DNA of 64,000 nucleotides, taken from NCBI RefSeq assembly GCF_006088715.1, contig NZ_CP030772.1, positions 903,891 through 967,890 of the forward strand, written 5' to 3'. The position numbers were made by a program, and so were the translations under genes. The DNA is from Streptomyces sp. YIM 121038 (GTDB taxonomy: Bacteria; Actinomycetota; Actinomycetes; Streptomycetales; Streptomycetaceae). The notes below the pieces were generated by a model. That model saw nothing but the letters and a program-made list of their open reading frames with translations, did not search any database and was not told the DNA's origin. Below are positions 35,901-45,125 of the stretch, one piece after another (within the stretch, counting starts at the first letter, position 1; each line of letters begins with the position of its first letter).

Positions 35901-35929
35901 GTGGTGCGGGCCGGGAGGGCCCGCACCAC
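35901..35929. terminator. Perfect 12-bp hairpin
   Basis: GTGGTGCGGGCC (35901-35912) pairs exactly with 35918-35929 around a GGGAG loop. It is 63 bp upstream of the reverse-strand glycine-rich gene, so it may end transcription coming from the IS side, or act in that gene's leader. Confidence 0.5.
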
Positions 35930-36138
35930 GCCAGGGCTGACGGCGGTCTTCGTGAGCGGTTCTGATCCACTTCTTGCGGGGTGGTGGCCGAGGGTGACGG
36001 TCCGTCAGTCCGATAGGGGGTATCTGCGGCCGGAGGAGAACGAACCCGGCACGACCGTACCCGTCGGGAGTGTCCGGAGATGGGTGCGGGATCCGCGACG
36101 TGGTGGTCGACTCCAAGGGTGGCTGCGACGTCGGTAGC

Positions 36139-37885
36139 CGGGTCCTGGCGCGAATTCCGTGAAGGCGATCACGCTTCCGTACGCCGGTGACACGCGGTCA
36201 CATTGCCGGGATCCTGGCTGACGTGTGAGGACCTGATGGCGCGGCTGCTCCCGCACCTGGAAGCGGTGCAGGTGGAGCAACTGGTGCGGGCAGAAGGCGT
36301 GTTATCTGTCGTGGCGCATTCGAGGGACGGGCGGGAGTACGCCTGTCCGGTGTGCGGGACGCCGTCGCGACGGGTGCACAGCCGGTACGGGCGTCGGCTC
36401 GCCGACGCCCCAGTCGGCGGTTGCCGGAGTGTGATTGAGCTGTCGGTCCGGCGGTTGTTCTGCGACAACTCAAGCTGCACCAGAGTGACGTTCGCCGAGC
36501 AGATAGAGGGGCTGACCTTCTTCTACGGCCGCCGTACGCCGCTGCTACGCGCCCTGCTGGAGGCGATCGGGGTGGCGCTCGCGGGACGGGCCGGCGGTCG
36601 GCTAACCGATATGCTGGGCGCCCCGGTGGACCGATCAGTGCTGCTGCGGCTGGTGATGGCGCTACCCGACCCGCCCGTGGGGACGCCGCGGGTCCTGGGC
36701 GTCGACGACTTCGCGACCCGCAAGGGACATGTCTACGGAACGTTGCTGGTCGACGCGGAGACACACGCACCGATCGACATGCTCCAAGGCCGCGAAGCCG
36801 GGCCACTGGCCCGCTGGCTGTCCGCGCACCCCGGCATCGAGATCATCTGCTGGGACCGGTTGGGGTCCTACAGCGACGCGGCCCGCACCGCCGCTCCGAG
36901 CGCGATCCAGGTTGCGGACAAGTGGCATATCTGGAACAACCTCGGCAAGGCCACCGAGCGGTGCGTGACCGTCCATCGCCGTTGCCTGCCTCCATGGTCC
37001 CCGGAGGTGGGGCCACAGCAGGCCGACATCAACGACAGCGAGGAGGCGTTCCCTGCCTCGCACCAGCGCACTGTCGAGCTCGCCCGCACCCGATGGCGCC
37101 AAGTCCACGACCTGCTCGATGCCGGGATGGGGATCCGCGCGATCGCACACTGGCTCGGCTGGGGACGGCACACGGTGCAGCGGTATGCCCGCGCCGCCCG
37201 CTGGCAGGACCAGGTCACTCTCCGCCCCCGCCGCACCAGCGCCCTCGACCCGCATGCCGACTACCTGAGGCAGCGGTGGGAGAACGGCAACGTGATGATC
37301 GAAGACCTCCAACACGAGCTCCACGAGCAGGGATTCGACGTCAGTTACTCCACCTTGCGGGACTGGATCAGCCGCATTCTCCCGCCCCGCGCGGCACCTC
37401 CCGCACCACCGCCGCGACCGCCGACCGTGCGCCAGGTGACCGGCTGGCTCACCCGCCACCCGGACACGCTGCGCGAGGAGGAGACCCGCCAGCTCAAGAT
37501 CACACTCGCCGCATGCCCAGAACTGGCCACCGCCCACGAACACATCCGCGCCCTCGGACAGATGCTCCAGAACCGCCAGGCCGCCGAACTGCCCGCCTGG
37601 ATCGAGGAGGTCACCGCCGACGAGCTGCCCGGCCTCACCGGCTTCGCCAAGGGACTGGCCACCGACCTGGACGCAGTCACCGCCGGCTTCACCATCAGCT
37701 GGAGCTCCGGTGTTGTCGAAGGACGCATCAGCGACCTCAAGATGCTGAAGCGGCAGATGTTCAACCGGGCTGGACTCCCTCTGTTGAGAAAGCGCGTCCT
37801 GCTCGTCGCCGCCTCCCGACGCTCACGTACCGTGACATACACCCGAGCCACGTGATCGCCTTCACGGAATTCGCGCCAGGACCCG
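36139..37885 (+). mobile_element. ISL3-family insertion sequence with perfect ends, probably active
   Basis: A 1747-bp element bounded by perfect 35-bp inverted repeats (36139-36173 and 37851-37885; outer sequence CGGGTCCTGGCGCG). It contains one intact transposase gene. No clean 8-bp target duplication is seen. The left flank (GACGTGGTGGTCGACTCC at 36094) and the right flank both match parts of the glycine-rich protein genes, so the element sits in a third copy. Confidence 0.9.
36236..37855 (+). CDS. ISL3-family transposase
   Basis: A 539-aa full-length transposase. Zinc-binding N-terminus CPVCGTPSRRVHSRYGRRLAD with a second Cys pair (FCDNSSC); HTH near 100-140; catalytic core with GVDDFATRKGHVYGTLLVDA, CWDRLGSYSDAARTAAP, and ADKWHIWNNLG; final Glu motif SGVVEGRISDLKMLKRQMFN. 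A central insertion (TLRDWISRILPPRAAPPAPP) separates the core motifs, as is usual. ATG 36236 follows GAGG by 6 nt; the frame is open 33 nt further upstream. No frameshift, and the ends are perfect. Confidence 0.9.
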   Translation: MARLLPHLEAVQVEQLVRAEGVLSVVAHSRDGREYACPVCGTPSRRVHSRYGRRLADAPVGGCRSVIELSVRRLFCDNSSCTRVTFAEQIEGLTFFYGRRTPLLRALLEAIGVALAGRAGGRLTDMLGAPVDRSVLLRLVMALPDPPVGTPRVLGVDDFATRKGHVYGTLLVDAETHAPIDMLQGREAGPLARWLSAHPGIEIICWDRLGSYSDAARTAAPSAIQVADKWHIWNNLGKATERCVTVHRRCLPPWSPEVGPQQADINDSEEAFPASHQRTVELARTRWRQVHDLLDAGMGIRAIAHWLGWGRHTVQRYARAARWQDQVTLRPRRTSALDPHADYLRQRWENGNVMIEDLQHELHEQGFDVSYSTLRDWISRILPPRAAPPAPPPRPPTVRQVTGWLTRHPDTLREEETRQLKITLAACPELATAHEHIRALGQMLQNRQAAELPAWIEEVTADELPGLTGFAKGLATDLDAVTAGFTISWSSGVVEGRISDLKMLKRQMFNRAGLPLLRKRVLLVAASRRSRTVTYTRAT

Positions 37886-37977
37886 CTGGAAGACGCCGTA
37901 GCCACTCCAAGGGCGAGGCCAGCACTGAGAAGGGCGCTCCCAGCCCGTCAGGCTGCGTGCAACTCATCCTTTCCTAG
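37886..37977 (+). pseudogene. 3' fragment of a third glycine-rich secreted protein
   Basis: The last 30 or so codons before TAG read GEASTEKGAPSPSGCVQLIL-S, closely matching the end of member A (SGASSQSGCVQIILS). A matching upstream piece ends at the left repeat of the ISL3 element. The gene is therefore split and most of it has been lost; only the tail can be identified. Confidence 0.65.
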
Positions 37978-38636
37978 CCGGGCGCGAAATGCCGTGTCCC
38001 GCACGGACCGCGCAGGGCCTCGCTGGGCCTGACAGGACCGACCCCCCCTTGTCGCTGCGGGGCCCGCCTCGTTCCTCCTTGGCAGCCCACGCACACTCCC
38101 CACGAGATACCGACCAGCTGATCGCCTTGCATCTGACGGGGCACGCCCGAGCCTGGCCACGAGCCGTGGCCGTCGGCGTCCAGTATCACGCGCAGCAGCT
38201 GTCGGCGGACCATCCCCGCCGGGCCCTCGCCGGAATTTGGGAGGGCCCGGCGGGTTTCGGGGCCAGGCGGGGGCTGGGCATGCAAGGGTGTGCGGGATTC
38301 GTTGAAGCGGGGAGAGTGGCTGTTCGGTGGCGAGAGTCAGAAGGCGGCGGCGGTTCCAGGTGGAGCCGGCTGCTGTCGGCCCGCAGATGCGGGAGCCGGT
38401 GGAAGTGCCCAAGGCCCGGGTACCGCAGCGCGCGTACGACTGCTGTGCGGTGGAGCAGGTCCGTGGCTGGCTGGGCGGCACGGTGCTGGTGACCACGGTC
38501 CACAGGCAAGGGTGCCCGGTGTGGGGGCGAGAGACGTAGCCCGGGCGGCTCCTGGTCCTCGACATCGTCCAGGAGCCGCAGCACCGTGCAGCGACCGGTG
38601 AACGGGGCAGCGACACGCAAGGCACGCCGCACGCCC
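37978..38636. other. 660-bp stretch without a convincing gene
   Basis: A 70-codon frame at 38327-38539 (MARVRRRRRFQVEPAAVGPQ) has a basic start but no ribosome site or family match. Long reverse-strand frames here have unnatural composition. Probably decayed plasmid DNA. Confidence 0.4.
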
Positions 38637-39254
38637 TCACCAGCGCATGCCGAGCGCGGACAGTTCGGCGCGCTCCTCGTCGGTCAGCTTGTCCGCGCGG
38701 CGCCGGGTGTTGTCGAGCCACCCGCCCAACTTCACCTCCTGGCCGTCGACGGTCTCAATGTGCTTGCGGGGCACGGTCAGGTGCCCCTCGCGGGCGTGGA
38801 AGGCGCGGGCGGCCGCCAGGCCGAGGGCACGCCGGTCGGCCTGCGAGCGGCGCGGCCGCGCGGCCACCGCCTGCCGCCGCTGCTCGGCGGGCGCGGCCTC
38901 GATGCCCACCGTGGTCAGCAGCCACTGCTGCGCGGGCAGCAGCCGCCCGAACTCCACCCGCTGCGCCGCGGCCCACGCGCCCAGGTCCTCGCCCTGGACG
39001 ATGACGGCGCCCGCCGTGGCGGGCAGCTCGCCGCCGCCGGTGACGTGCACGCGCACCAGCGTGAAGCAGCGCTGCCATCCGGTGTCCCACACCGGGCACC
39101 ACCCCGGATCGATGGCATCCATGGCCTCCATACGGCCCGCTGACAGCTCACCAGCCGACGACACACCCGATTCCCCGGCCGCCCGCCGCTCAGCGTTCCT
39201 GCGGGCCTTCTTAGCCGCCGCCCGCTGGTTCTTCGCCCACACCCCGATCGGGTT
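38637..39254 (-). pseudogene. C-terminal remnant of a helicase-associated-domain protein
   Basis: About 200 residues of a Streptomyces linear-replicon helicase: NPIGVWAKNQRAAAKKARRN, ELSAGRMEAMDAIDPGWCPV, VQGEDLGAWAAAQRVEFGRL, then one full helicase-associated repeat, AARAFHAREGHLTVPRKHIE through LGGWLDNTRRRADKLTDEER, ending LSALGMRW. The ATPase domains that should precede it are missing; the sequence breaks at the likely left end of the transposon (39254). The natural stop codon is kept. Confidence 0.6.
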
Positions 39255-39655
39255 GTGAGGTTCGGGGAAGAGGGGTTGGGGTGTTCGGGTTTCCTCGCCA
39301 TTGATGCGGGATCGTTTTTGTGCTGGTCGTTGGCCGTGTCAGCTGGTTGATCTTGGTGGCGGTGATCCGGATTTGGTGGTGATGACCCCGGACCGGCGGG
39401 TGGCGTGTTCGTCGGATCTCCTTCGTGGCGAGCTCTATAGCGCGTGTGTGCCCGAGCCGGGGGCGGATCGATGGGGTGTCACTCGTCTTGGGGAGGTCTC
39501 GGCCTGCCTCTCCGCGTGGGGGGCTCTAGCGTCGCTTCCGTCGCGCTCGCCACGGGCGTTGCTTGAACTGCCCTTGTGTGGGGCGGCTGTTGACTGCTGG
39601 AGGCTGGCATCGTGCCCCTTGTTGCGTTATCCGTTCACCCCTGTCACGGGTACCG

Positions 39656-41236
39656 ATGACAGAGACTGGCGACGCGTCCGAGGCCATGGACATCGGTTTG
39701 GGGCGGCATCGGGATGAGCTCAGGCCTGCGGCGGTGGCTCAGTTGCTGCGGCTGCGGGCCGCGGGGGAGTTGACGACCGGACATGTACGGCTGGTCGCTG
39801 ACGCGGTGGGTGTGCACAAGAGGACGGTGTGGAGCTGGCTGGTCCGCGCGGAGGAGACCGGCAGTGTGGAGAAGCCGGAACGTCGCCGGTTCCGGATCAC
39901 CGAGGAGATCATCGATGTCCTCGCTGATTATCAGGGCAACGTGAAGCGCGCTCATGAGCGCCTGGTCGAGGTGGCGGTGGCGGCAGGGGAGAAGCCGCCG
40001 GGACTGACGACGCTGCACGATGCGATTGCCCGGGATCTTGATCCGGGGTTCATGGCGGGCCTGCGGGAGGGGATTCCCGCGGCTCGGGGGTTTGATCCGG
40101 CGTTCCAGCGGCCGGCGGTGGCCCGTAATGAGGTGTGGGAGGGGGATCACAAGCAGGCCGAGACCGTCGTGATGATGCCCGATGGCAAGCCGTCGAGGGT
40201 GTGGGTGACGTGGTTCGAGGACCGCGGCACCAGCTATGTGATGGGCTGGGCGGTCACCGCTGGCTCCGCGCACCGCGGTTCGGTCCTGGCCGCGGTACGT
40301 ATGGCCGTGCTGCGCGAGGCCCCCTACGGCCCGCCCGGCGGGCTGCCGCACCTGGTGCGCGTCGACGGTGGCGCCGACTTCCTGTCCAAAACCGTCCTGC
40401 GCGCCTTCGGCCTGCTGGGCGTGCCGGTGCACCGGGTGCGCAGCGCCCGCCACAAGGGCGGTATCGAGCGTCTGAACCACACCAGCATGACCCGCTTCTT
40501 CGCCGACCTGCCCCGTTACACGAAGGCGCCCCGGCTTGATCACCGCCGCCGCCTCGGCGAGACGGACCCGCCGCTGACCTTCGAGGCGTTCGTGGGCCTG
40601 CTGGGCGAGTGGGTCGAGAAGCACAACACCGAGCACGTCATCGAGCGCACCGGTATGACGCCGCTTGCGGCCTGGCTGGCCGATCCCGCTGAGGTCCGGC
40701 CCGAGCCGAGCGCGGCCGAGCTGCGCGCCCTGATGCTGGAGAGCGACCACCGGCCCCGCAAGATCACCAGTCACGGGGTGGAGTTCAACAAGCGTGCCTA
40801 CATGCCCGAGAACGGGGTGGGCCGGATCGGGCTCGAGGTCCGGGTGCGGTGGATGCCGCACCACCATCACGAGATCGATCTGTACACCTTCCGCGGCAAC
40901 CGCTACCTGGGCCGGGCCTTCCTCAGCAACGAGGCCAGCGAGGAACTGCGCGCCAAGGTGCTGCACGACCGCGATGAGCACAGCGCGGAGCTGCGGCGGG
41001 CCTTGAAACGCTCCGGCGAGCGCAAGCGGGAACGCCACCTGCCGTCCACCCGGCCCGAGGTGCCTGTCCGAGCCCTGCGTATGACCGAGCGGGAGGCCCG
41101 CGCCGAACTCAAGGGCACCGTCCCGCCCCCGCTGCCTCGCCGTCGGGCACAGCCCTACCGGCCCCTGACCCCGATCCCGGCCGCGTGGAAACGCCCCGGC
41201 CTCACCGACACCACATCTAAGGACGACGCATCGTGA
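39656..41236 (+). CDS. TniA/TnsB-like DDE transposase
   Basis: A 526-aa Mu/Tn552-family transposase. N-terminal HTH region (TTGHVRLVADAVGVHKRTVW, about 41-60), a linker binding domain, then the RNase-H-fold core: Asp164 in WEGDHKQAE, Asp237 in LVRVDGGADF and Glu271 in KGGIERLNH, followed by a Mu-type beta-barrel (KITSHGVEFNKRAYMPENGV) and a basic tail that would contact the ATPase. ATG 39656 is preferred over a longer frame because the extra residues look non-coding. It overlaps the TniB gene by 4 nt (GTGA). It would cut and join the element's ends using replicative strand transfer. Confidence 0.85.
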   Translation: MTETGDASEAMDIGLGRHRDELRPAAVAQLLRLRAAGELTTGHVRLVADAVGVHKRTVWSWLVRAEETGSVEKPERRRFRITEEIIDVLADYQGNVKRAHERLVEVAVAAGEKPPGLTTLHDAIARDLDPGFMAGLREGIPAARGFDPAFQRPAVARNEVWEGDHKQAETVVMMPDGKPSRVWVTWFEDRGTSYVMGWAVTAGSAHRGSVLAAVRMAVLREAPYGPPGGLPHLVRVDGGADFLSKTVLRAFGLLGVPVHRVRSARHKGGIERLNHTSMTRFFADLPRYTKAPRLDHRRRLGETDPPLTFEAFVGLLGEWVEKHNTEHVIERTGMTPLAAWLADPAEVRPEPSAAELRALMLESDHRPRKITSHGVEFNKRAYMPENGVGRIGLEVRVRWMPHHHHEIDLYTFRGNRYLGRAFLSNEASEELRAKVLHDRDEHSAELRRALKRSGERKRERHLPSTRPEVPVRALRMTEREARAELKGTVPPPLPRRRAQPYRPLTPIPAAWKRPGLTDTTSKDDAS

Positions 41237-42057
41237 CAACGGCCCCCAAGCACAAGCACATTGGCCAGCGCCGCCAGCCGGTCACCGCATCACCGGGCGA
41301 GGCATCGAGGCGCCGCCCCGACCTGCGCCCGCAGCACTTCCTCGGCCTCAAGGACTCCACGCTGGTCGCCACGGACACCCTGCTGCAGATCAAGGACACC
41401 GTCATCGACACCGTCGAGTCGAAGGCCATGTCCGTGATCTACGGCGACCCGGGGCTTGGCAAGAGTTTCTCCACCCGCGCCACGATCCAGGAGATGAACC
41501 CGGACCTGATCCTCCCCCTCGACTTCGCCCGTTCCCGCCCCGGGCCGAAGGACCTGCGCGAGGAGCTGTTCCACCAGATGCGGCTCAACTGCAAGATGCC
41601 CGGCACTGCGACCGCGTTCGACAAGCTGCTGCGCGAAGCCCTGCCGCGGCGTCCGTATGTGATCGTGTGCGATGAGGCCCAGCAGTACCGGCGGGAGAAT
41701 TTCGAGTTCCTGCGCAAATTGTGGGACAACTGCGACCCCCAGCCCGCCATCGTCTTCGTCGGCGGCCGCGAGGCCTACGAGACCCTGCAGAGCGACCCGG
41801 CGCTCGCCTCCCGGATCTACATTCGCCTGGAGATCCTCGCGATGACCGAGGACGAGATCCTCAAAACCGTCCCCGACTCCCACCCCGTGTGGCGCGGTGT
41901 GGACGAGGCGCTGCTCAAGCGGGTCGACACCCAGTACGCGCTGGGCTCCTTCCGCGAGTGGGTCAAGGTGACCAAGCACGTCATCAAGGGCATGGAGTAC
42001 TTCGGCGTCGAGCAGGTCAACGATGAGGTCGTCGACTGGGCCCTGGCCCGATGCTGA
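41233..42057 (+). CDS. TniB/TnsC-like AAA+ ATPase
   Basis: A 274-aa ATPase. Walker A YGDPGLGKSFSTRAT at about 70-83, Walker B PYVIVCDEAQQYRRE near 145-158, sensor-1 VFVGGREAYETL and a C-terminal helical part with SFREWVKVTKHV. In Tn5053 and Tn7-type elements this protein forms ATP-dependent filaments on target DNA and recruits the transposase. It begins GTG at 41233 inside the stop of the transposase gene and overlaps the next ATPase by 7 nt, so the products are made in step. Confidence 0.85.
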   Translation: MTTAPKHKHIGQRRQPVTASPGEASRRRPDLRPQHFLGLKDSTLVATDTLLQIKDTVIDTVESKAMSVIYGDPGLGKSFSTRATIQEMNPDLILPLDFARSRPGPKDLREELFHQMRLNCKMPGTATAFDKLLREALPRRPYVIVCDEAQQYRRENFEFLRKLWDNCDPQPAIVFVGGREAYETLQSDPALASRIYIRLEILAMTEDEILKTVPDSHPVWRGVDEALLKRVDTQYALGSFREWVKVTKHVIKGMEYFGVEQVNDEVVDWALARC

Positions 42058-42869
42058 CCAAGACGGCGGCGCGGCCTTTGGCGGCACCACGGCCCTTCCC
42101 CCTCGCCGGTCAACCAGCGCCCCCGGAACTGCACTTCCTCAGCCTTCCTGGGGCGCGCACCGTCCTCACTCCCGGTCTCGTGGCAGTCGATCACGCGCTC
42201 GCCGAGGCCTGCCAGCAGCAGCGTTTCCTGTGCGTACTGGGCGACGCTGGAGTCGGTAAGACCTTCGCCGTCCACCACGCTGCCCGTACCCGCTTCCCTC
42301 AGGCGCGCGTCTCGCTGCGTCTGGGAGCCAGGCCCCGGCCGGCCGACCTGCGCGCCCACCTGCACCACGCTCTCGAACTGCAGAACGCTGCGCCGGCCGA
42401 ACCGGCGGCTGCCGACGCCCTGATCCGCCGTGCGCTGAGAGCCAGGCCGCGCATCGTGGTCGTCGACGAAGCCGACCGGATGCCCGAGGCATGCTTCGAG
42501 TACCTCCGGTTCCTGCACGACGACCTTCCCGGCGGACTGTGCACCGTCCTGATCGCCGGACAGCGAGGTGAACGGGCCCTGCGCGCCCAGCAGATGCTCC
42601 ACACCCGCACCGCGCAGTGGCTCACCCTCCCACCGCTGGCCCGTGATGAGATTCCCCGTACCGTTCCCGTCCTGCACCCGCTGTGGCAGACCGTTGCACA
42701 CGATCATCTCTGGTCGCTGGACGGCGACTTCGCCCACGGAAGCCTGCGCCGCTGGGCCCTGCTCACCCACCACATCCAACGCACCCTGACCGCCACCGGT
42801 GCAACCAGCCCCCACCCGGGTCTGTTGCGGCAGATCATCCGCCGTATCGACACCTCCCACCGCCCATGA
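42051..42869 (+). CDS. Second AAA+ ATPase of the transposon
   Basis: A 272-aa ATPase distantly related to its neighbour: Walker A LGDAGVGKTFAVHHAA near 63-78, Walker B RIVVVDEADRMPEACF near 136-151, sensor region TVLIAGQRGERALRAQQ, and a C-terminal GSLRRWALLTHHIQRTL helix. The N-terminus is different (proline-rich, PAPPELHFLSLPGARTVLTP). Classical Tni elements have one ATPase, so a second with its own N-terminus suggests a division of labour, for example target choice versus transposase activation. It overlaps the flanking genes at both ends (ATGA at 42866). Confidence 0.75.
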   Translation: MLTKTAARPLAAPRPFPLAGQPAPPELHFLSLPGARTVLTPGLVAVDHALAEACQQQRFLCVLGDAGVGKTFAVHHAARTRFPQARVSLRLGARPRPADLRAHLHHALELQNAAPAEPAAADALIRRALRARPRIVVVDEADRMPEACFEYLRFLHDDLPGGLCTVLIAGQRGERALRAQQMLHTRTAQWLTLPPLARDEIPRTVPVLHPLWQTVAHDHLWSLDGDFAHGSLRRWALLTHHIQRTLTATGATSPHPGLLRQIIRRIDTSHRP

Positions 42870-44326
42870 CCGCCCCCGCCCACCTCACCGCACCGTCGGC
42901 CCCGCCGCCCGTCACGCTCCTGCTGGACGCGAGCGACGACCGAACCATCCACCACGCCGCCCACCAGCGAGCCCACCCCCAGGGCGGCTGCATCACCGCC
43001 GATCCCACCCCGCACACCAACAGCCTCGCCTACCTCGCCCTGGACCTGCTGCGCGCCATGGGCCGCGACAGTTTTACCCGCCCCGACGCCGAGCGGATGT
43101 CCACAGACGCGGCCTGGCGCGCCGTGACCTGCTGGACCCTGACCACCGGGCTCAAGCAGGCCATCGTGCTGCGCGCCCACCGCCTCACCCCCGAACGCCT
43201 GGCGCGCCTGGCCACCTGGCGCGCCGAGACCGGCATCCGCCTCGTCCTCATCGCCCACACCTCCACCGAGGCCACCGAGTACCGCCTGCGGGCACGCCTT
43301 GCCGCCACCGGCCTCGCCGATCCACACACCGTCTCCGGCACCCCCGCCATCCTGGACGCCATCGGCCCGCCCGACACAAGCCGACGCCACGGCCCGCCCC
43401 CGCCCGATCACATCCCTCCGCTGCCCGACTTGCCCGATGGCGACGCCGCCTCCTTCCTCCAGGAGTGCAGACGCCACCTGAACAAGGACGACTTCGCCCG
43501 CACCGACAGCCAGTACCGGGCCGGCCACGCCGCCGCCCGCACCTGGCTGGCCCGTCACCCCAGCTTCACGCCCGCGGCGACGGCCACCGTCATATCCCCG
43601 GACGAGGGCACCGGCCCGCACGAACCCACCGACTGGAAGGACATGGAGAGCCTGCGCCTGTTCCTGTCCCGCCTCACTGTCTCAAGCCCCAGCCCTGGGC
43701 ACACCCTCGCCCGCGTACGCGGTGCCCAGGCCCACTTCCTTGGCCGGCAGCTCCACCTCGACGTCCCTGACGACCTCGCCGCGCGCTGCGGCCCCGGCGT
43801 CACCACCGTGCCGATCACCCCGCACGTGGCTCACACTCTCACCACGAACCTGCCCAATCCGCTGCGCGCCGCCGCGGCAGCCGCCCTGCTGTTCACCGGC
43901 ACCGACCCGTCCCTGCTGTCCATGACCCAGATCACCAGTGTCGACGAGCAGGCCACCCTCTTGGCCATCGACCGCGACTCGAGGATCTACATCGGCATGC
44001 CGCCCGGCCCCCGGCACATGTACGCCATTCCGGCCCGCGCCCGCCCCCTGCTTGCCGCCGCCCTCGCCTTCCGCCACCGCACCCCGCGCACCGCCGACCA
44101 TTTCGGGCTGTTTGCCGGCTGCTTCGGCACCTCCATCCGCTTCGACCACCTCATCCGCGACGCCGGCCTCGACATCCCGGCCGTCACACACCCGCACCCC
44201 GCCGAGGACTGGCACACCGCCGCCCGCTGCCAGCACGTGAACGTCCCTGTCCCGGCCGCCCCCGCCGCCCCGGCCTTTTCGGCCCGGGCGCGTCTGCGCC
44301 CACCCACCACTCGACGTCCGCTCTGA
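42866..44326 (+). CDS. Transposon accessory protein with a catalytically degenerate tyrosine-recombinase-like C-terminus
   Basis: A 486-aa protein coupled to the second ATPase by ATGA. Residues about 15-160 resemble an ATPase fold without Walker A; AIVLRAHRLTPERLARL and RLVLIAHTSTEATEYRLRAR sit where Walker B and sensor 1 would be. A linker follows, then an N-terminal-core-like helical stretch near 255-310, and a C-terminal part in which AAAALLFTGTDPSLLSMTQI, MYAIPARARPLLAAALAF and RFDHLIRDAGLDIPAVTHPH match the rhythm of a tyrosine recombinase. The expected Arg of box I is Asp/Thr, and the HxxR and Tyr are absent. I infer a DNA-binding or target-selection factor, in the place TniQ/TnsD occupies elsewhere. 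No named family is recognised. Confidence 0.55.
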   Translation: MTAPAHLTAPSAPPPVTLLLDASDDRTIHHAAHQRAHPQGGCITADPTPHTNSLAYLALDLLRAMGRDSFTRPDAERMSTDAAWRAVTCWTLTTGLKQAIVLRAHRLTPERLARLATWRAETGIRLVLIAHTSTEATEYRLRARLAATGLADPHTVSGTPAILDAIGPPDTSRRHGPPPPDHIPPLPDLPDGDAASFLQECRRHLNKDDFARTDSQYRAGHAAARTWLARHPSFTPAATATVISPDEGTGPHEPTDWKDMESLRLFLSRLTVSSPSPGHTLARVRGAQAHFLGRQLHLDVPDDLAARCGPGVTTVPITPHVAHTLTTNLPNPLRAAAAAALLFTGTDPSLLSMTQITSVDEQATLLAIDRDSRIYIGMPPGPRHMYAIPARARPLLAAALAFRHRTPRTADHFGLFAGCFGTSIRFDHLIRDAGLDIPAVTHPHPAEDWHTAARCQHVNVPVPAAPAAPAFSARARLRPPTTRRPL

Positions 44327-44376
44327 GGCTTCCGGCACTGCCGCCGACAGCCGCTTTGACCGCAGAGGATCCCGAC

Positions 44377-45125
44377 ATGAGTTCTGCCCTTGGCCAGACA
44401 GAAGAGTTCGGCACTCCCGGCGACTGGCCCGACTGGTGCCGACCTGGGCACTGAACGCAGCCAAGACCGCGATCAAGGACGCCGTTGAGGGCGGTCGCAT
44501 GACGTGCCTTCATGGCGACGCAGGTGTCGGCAAGACACTCGGCGCCTCCATCGCGCTGCGCACCATCGGATGCGAGCAAATGATCTGGCCATGGCTCCGC
44601 TTCAGTTCCACCGCGCGCACCCTGCGCGAGAAACTCTTCCACGCCCTGGTGCTGGACGGGCCTGTGCCCCACCGGCCCGCAGCGGTGGACGCGTTGCTGC
44701 ACGAGGCACTCGCCCGCCGCCGCTATGCCCTGGTGCTTGACGATGTACAGAACCTGAACGCCGACTGCCTGCGTCTGATTCGCTCTCTGTGGGACGCGGG
44801 AGACAGCCACAGCCGTCCTGCTGTCGTGTTCATCGGTGACCAGCGCGGCTATAAGAAGCTGCGCAGGGAACAGGCCGCGCGGATCTCTACCTGGAACAGG
44901 ATCGACCGCCTGGGAGCCGACGAGGTCCGCACCGCAGCGCCCGCCTTCCACCATGAGTGGGCGAAGGTGCCCCTAAACCTCATTGGCAAGGCCGACGCGT
45001 ACGGTCCGCAGGGCCGTATACGAAGCGGACTGACGGTGCGATGGGCCTGTCCCGGGAGGAACGCGTCCCCTCCTGCGGCGACGCAGGGGTGCGCTGCCCG
45101 CCCGCCGACGCATCCCCGGGTATGA
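44377..45125 (+). pseudogene. Third AAA+ ATPase, damaged at both ends
   Basis: A TniB-like ATPase: Walker A LHGDAGVGKTLGASIA, Walker B YALVLDDVQNLNADC, and sensor VVFIGDQRGYKKL. The natural start is probably ATG 44377 (MSSALGQTEEFGTPGDWPDW, with GAGGAT upstream), but this frame ends at 44452 and the ATPase is in another frame from 44436, so one base seems lost near 44433; alternatively GTG 44436 is a start. After KADAYGPQGRIRS the C-terminal helical part seen in the first ATPase is replaced by unrelated residues. It may mark the eroded right side of the transposon, or be a remnant of a second element. Confidence 0.55.

Larger units (their letters stand above)
39254..45125 (+). mobile_element. 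Tn552/Tn5053-like transposon region with several AAA+ ATPases
   Basis: Five consecutive forward genes (39656-45125), most overlapping by a few bases, encode a Mu-type DDE transposase and its ATPase partners. The left end is proposed at TGTGAGGTTCGGGG (39254), because the helicase relic stops there and TniA-type elements begin TGT. I could not find the matching right end; the third ATPase is degraded at its 3' side, so that end may be lost. Boundaries are provisional. The 400 bp from 39254 to 39655 hold no supported gene and would contain the transposase binding sites. Confidence 0.6.

Noticed and set aside
39304..39717. Possible gene of about 137 codons upstream of the TniA-like gene
   Set aside because: It overlaps the transposase start, has mixed third-position composition and no family resemblance. 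It lies where transposon end sequences are expected.
39644..41239. 531-codon reverse frame opposite the TniA-like gene
   Set aside because: The forward strand has clear DDE motifs; the reverse protein is low-complexity and unlike any family.
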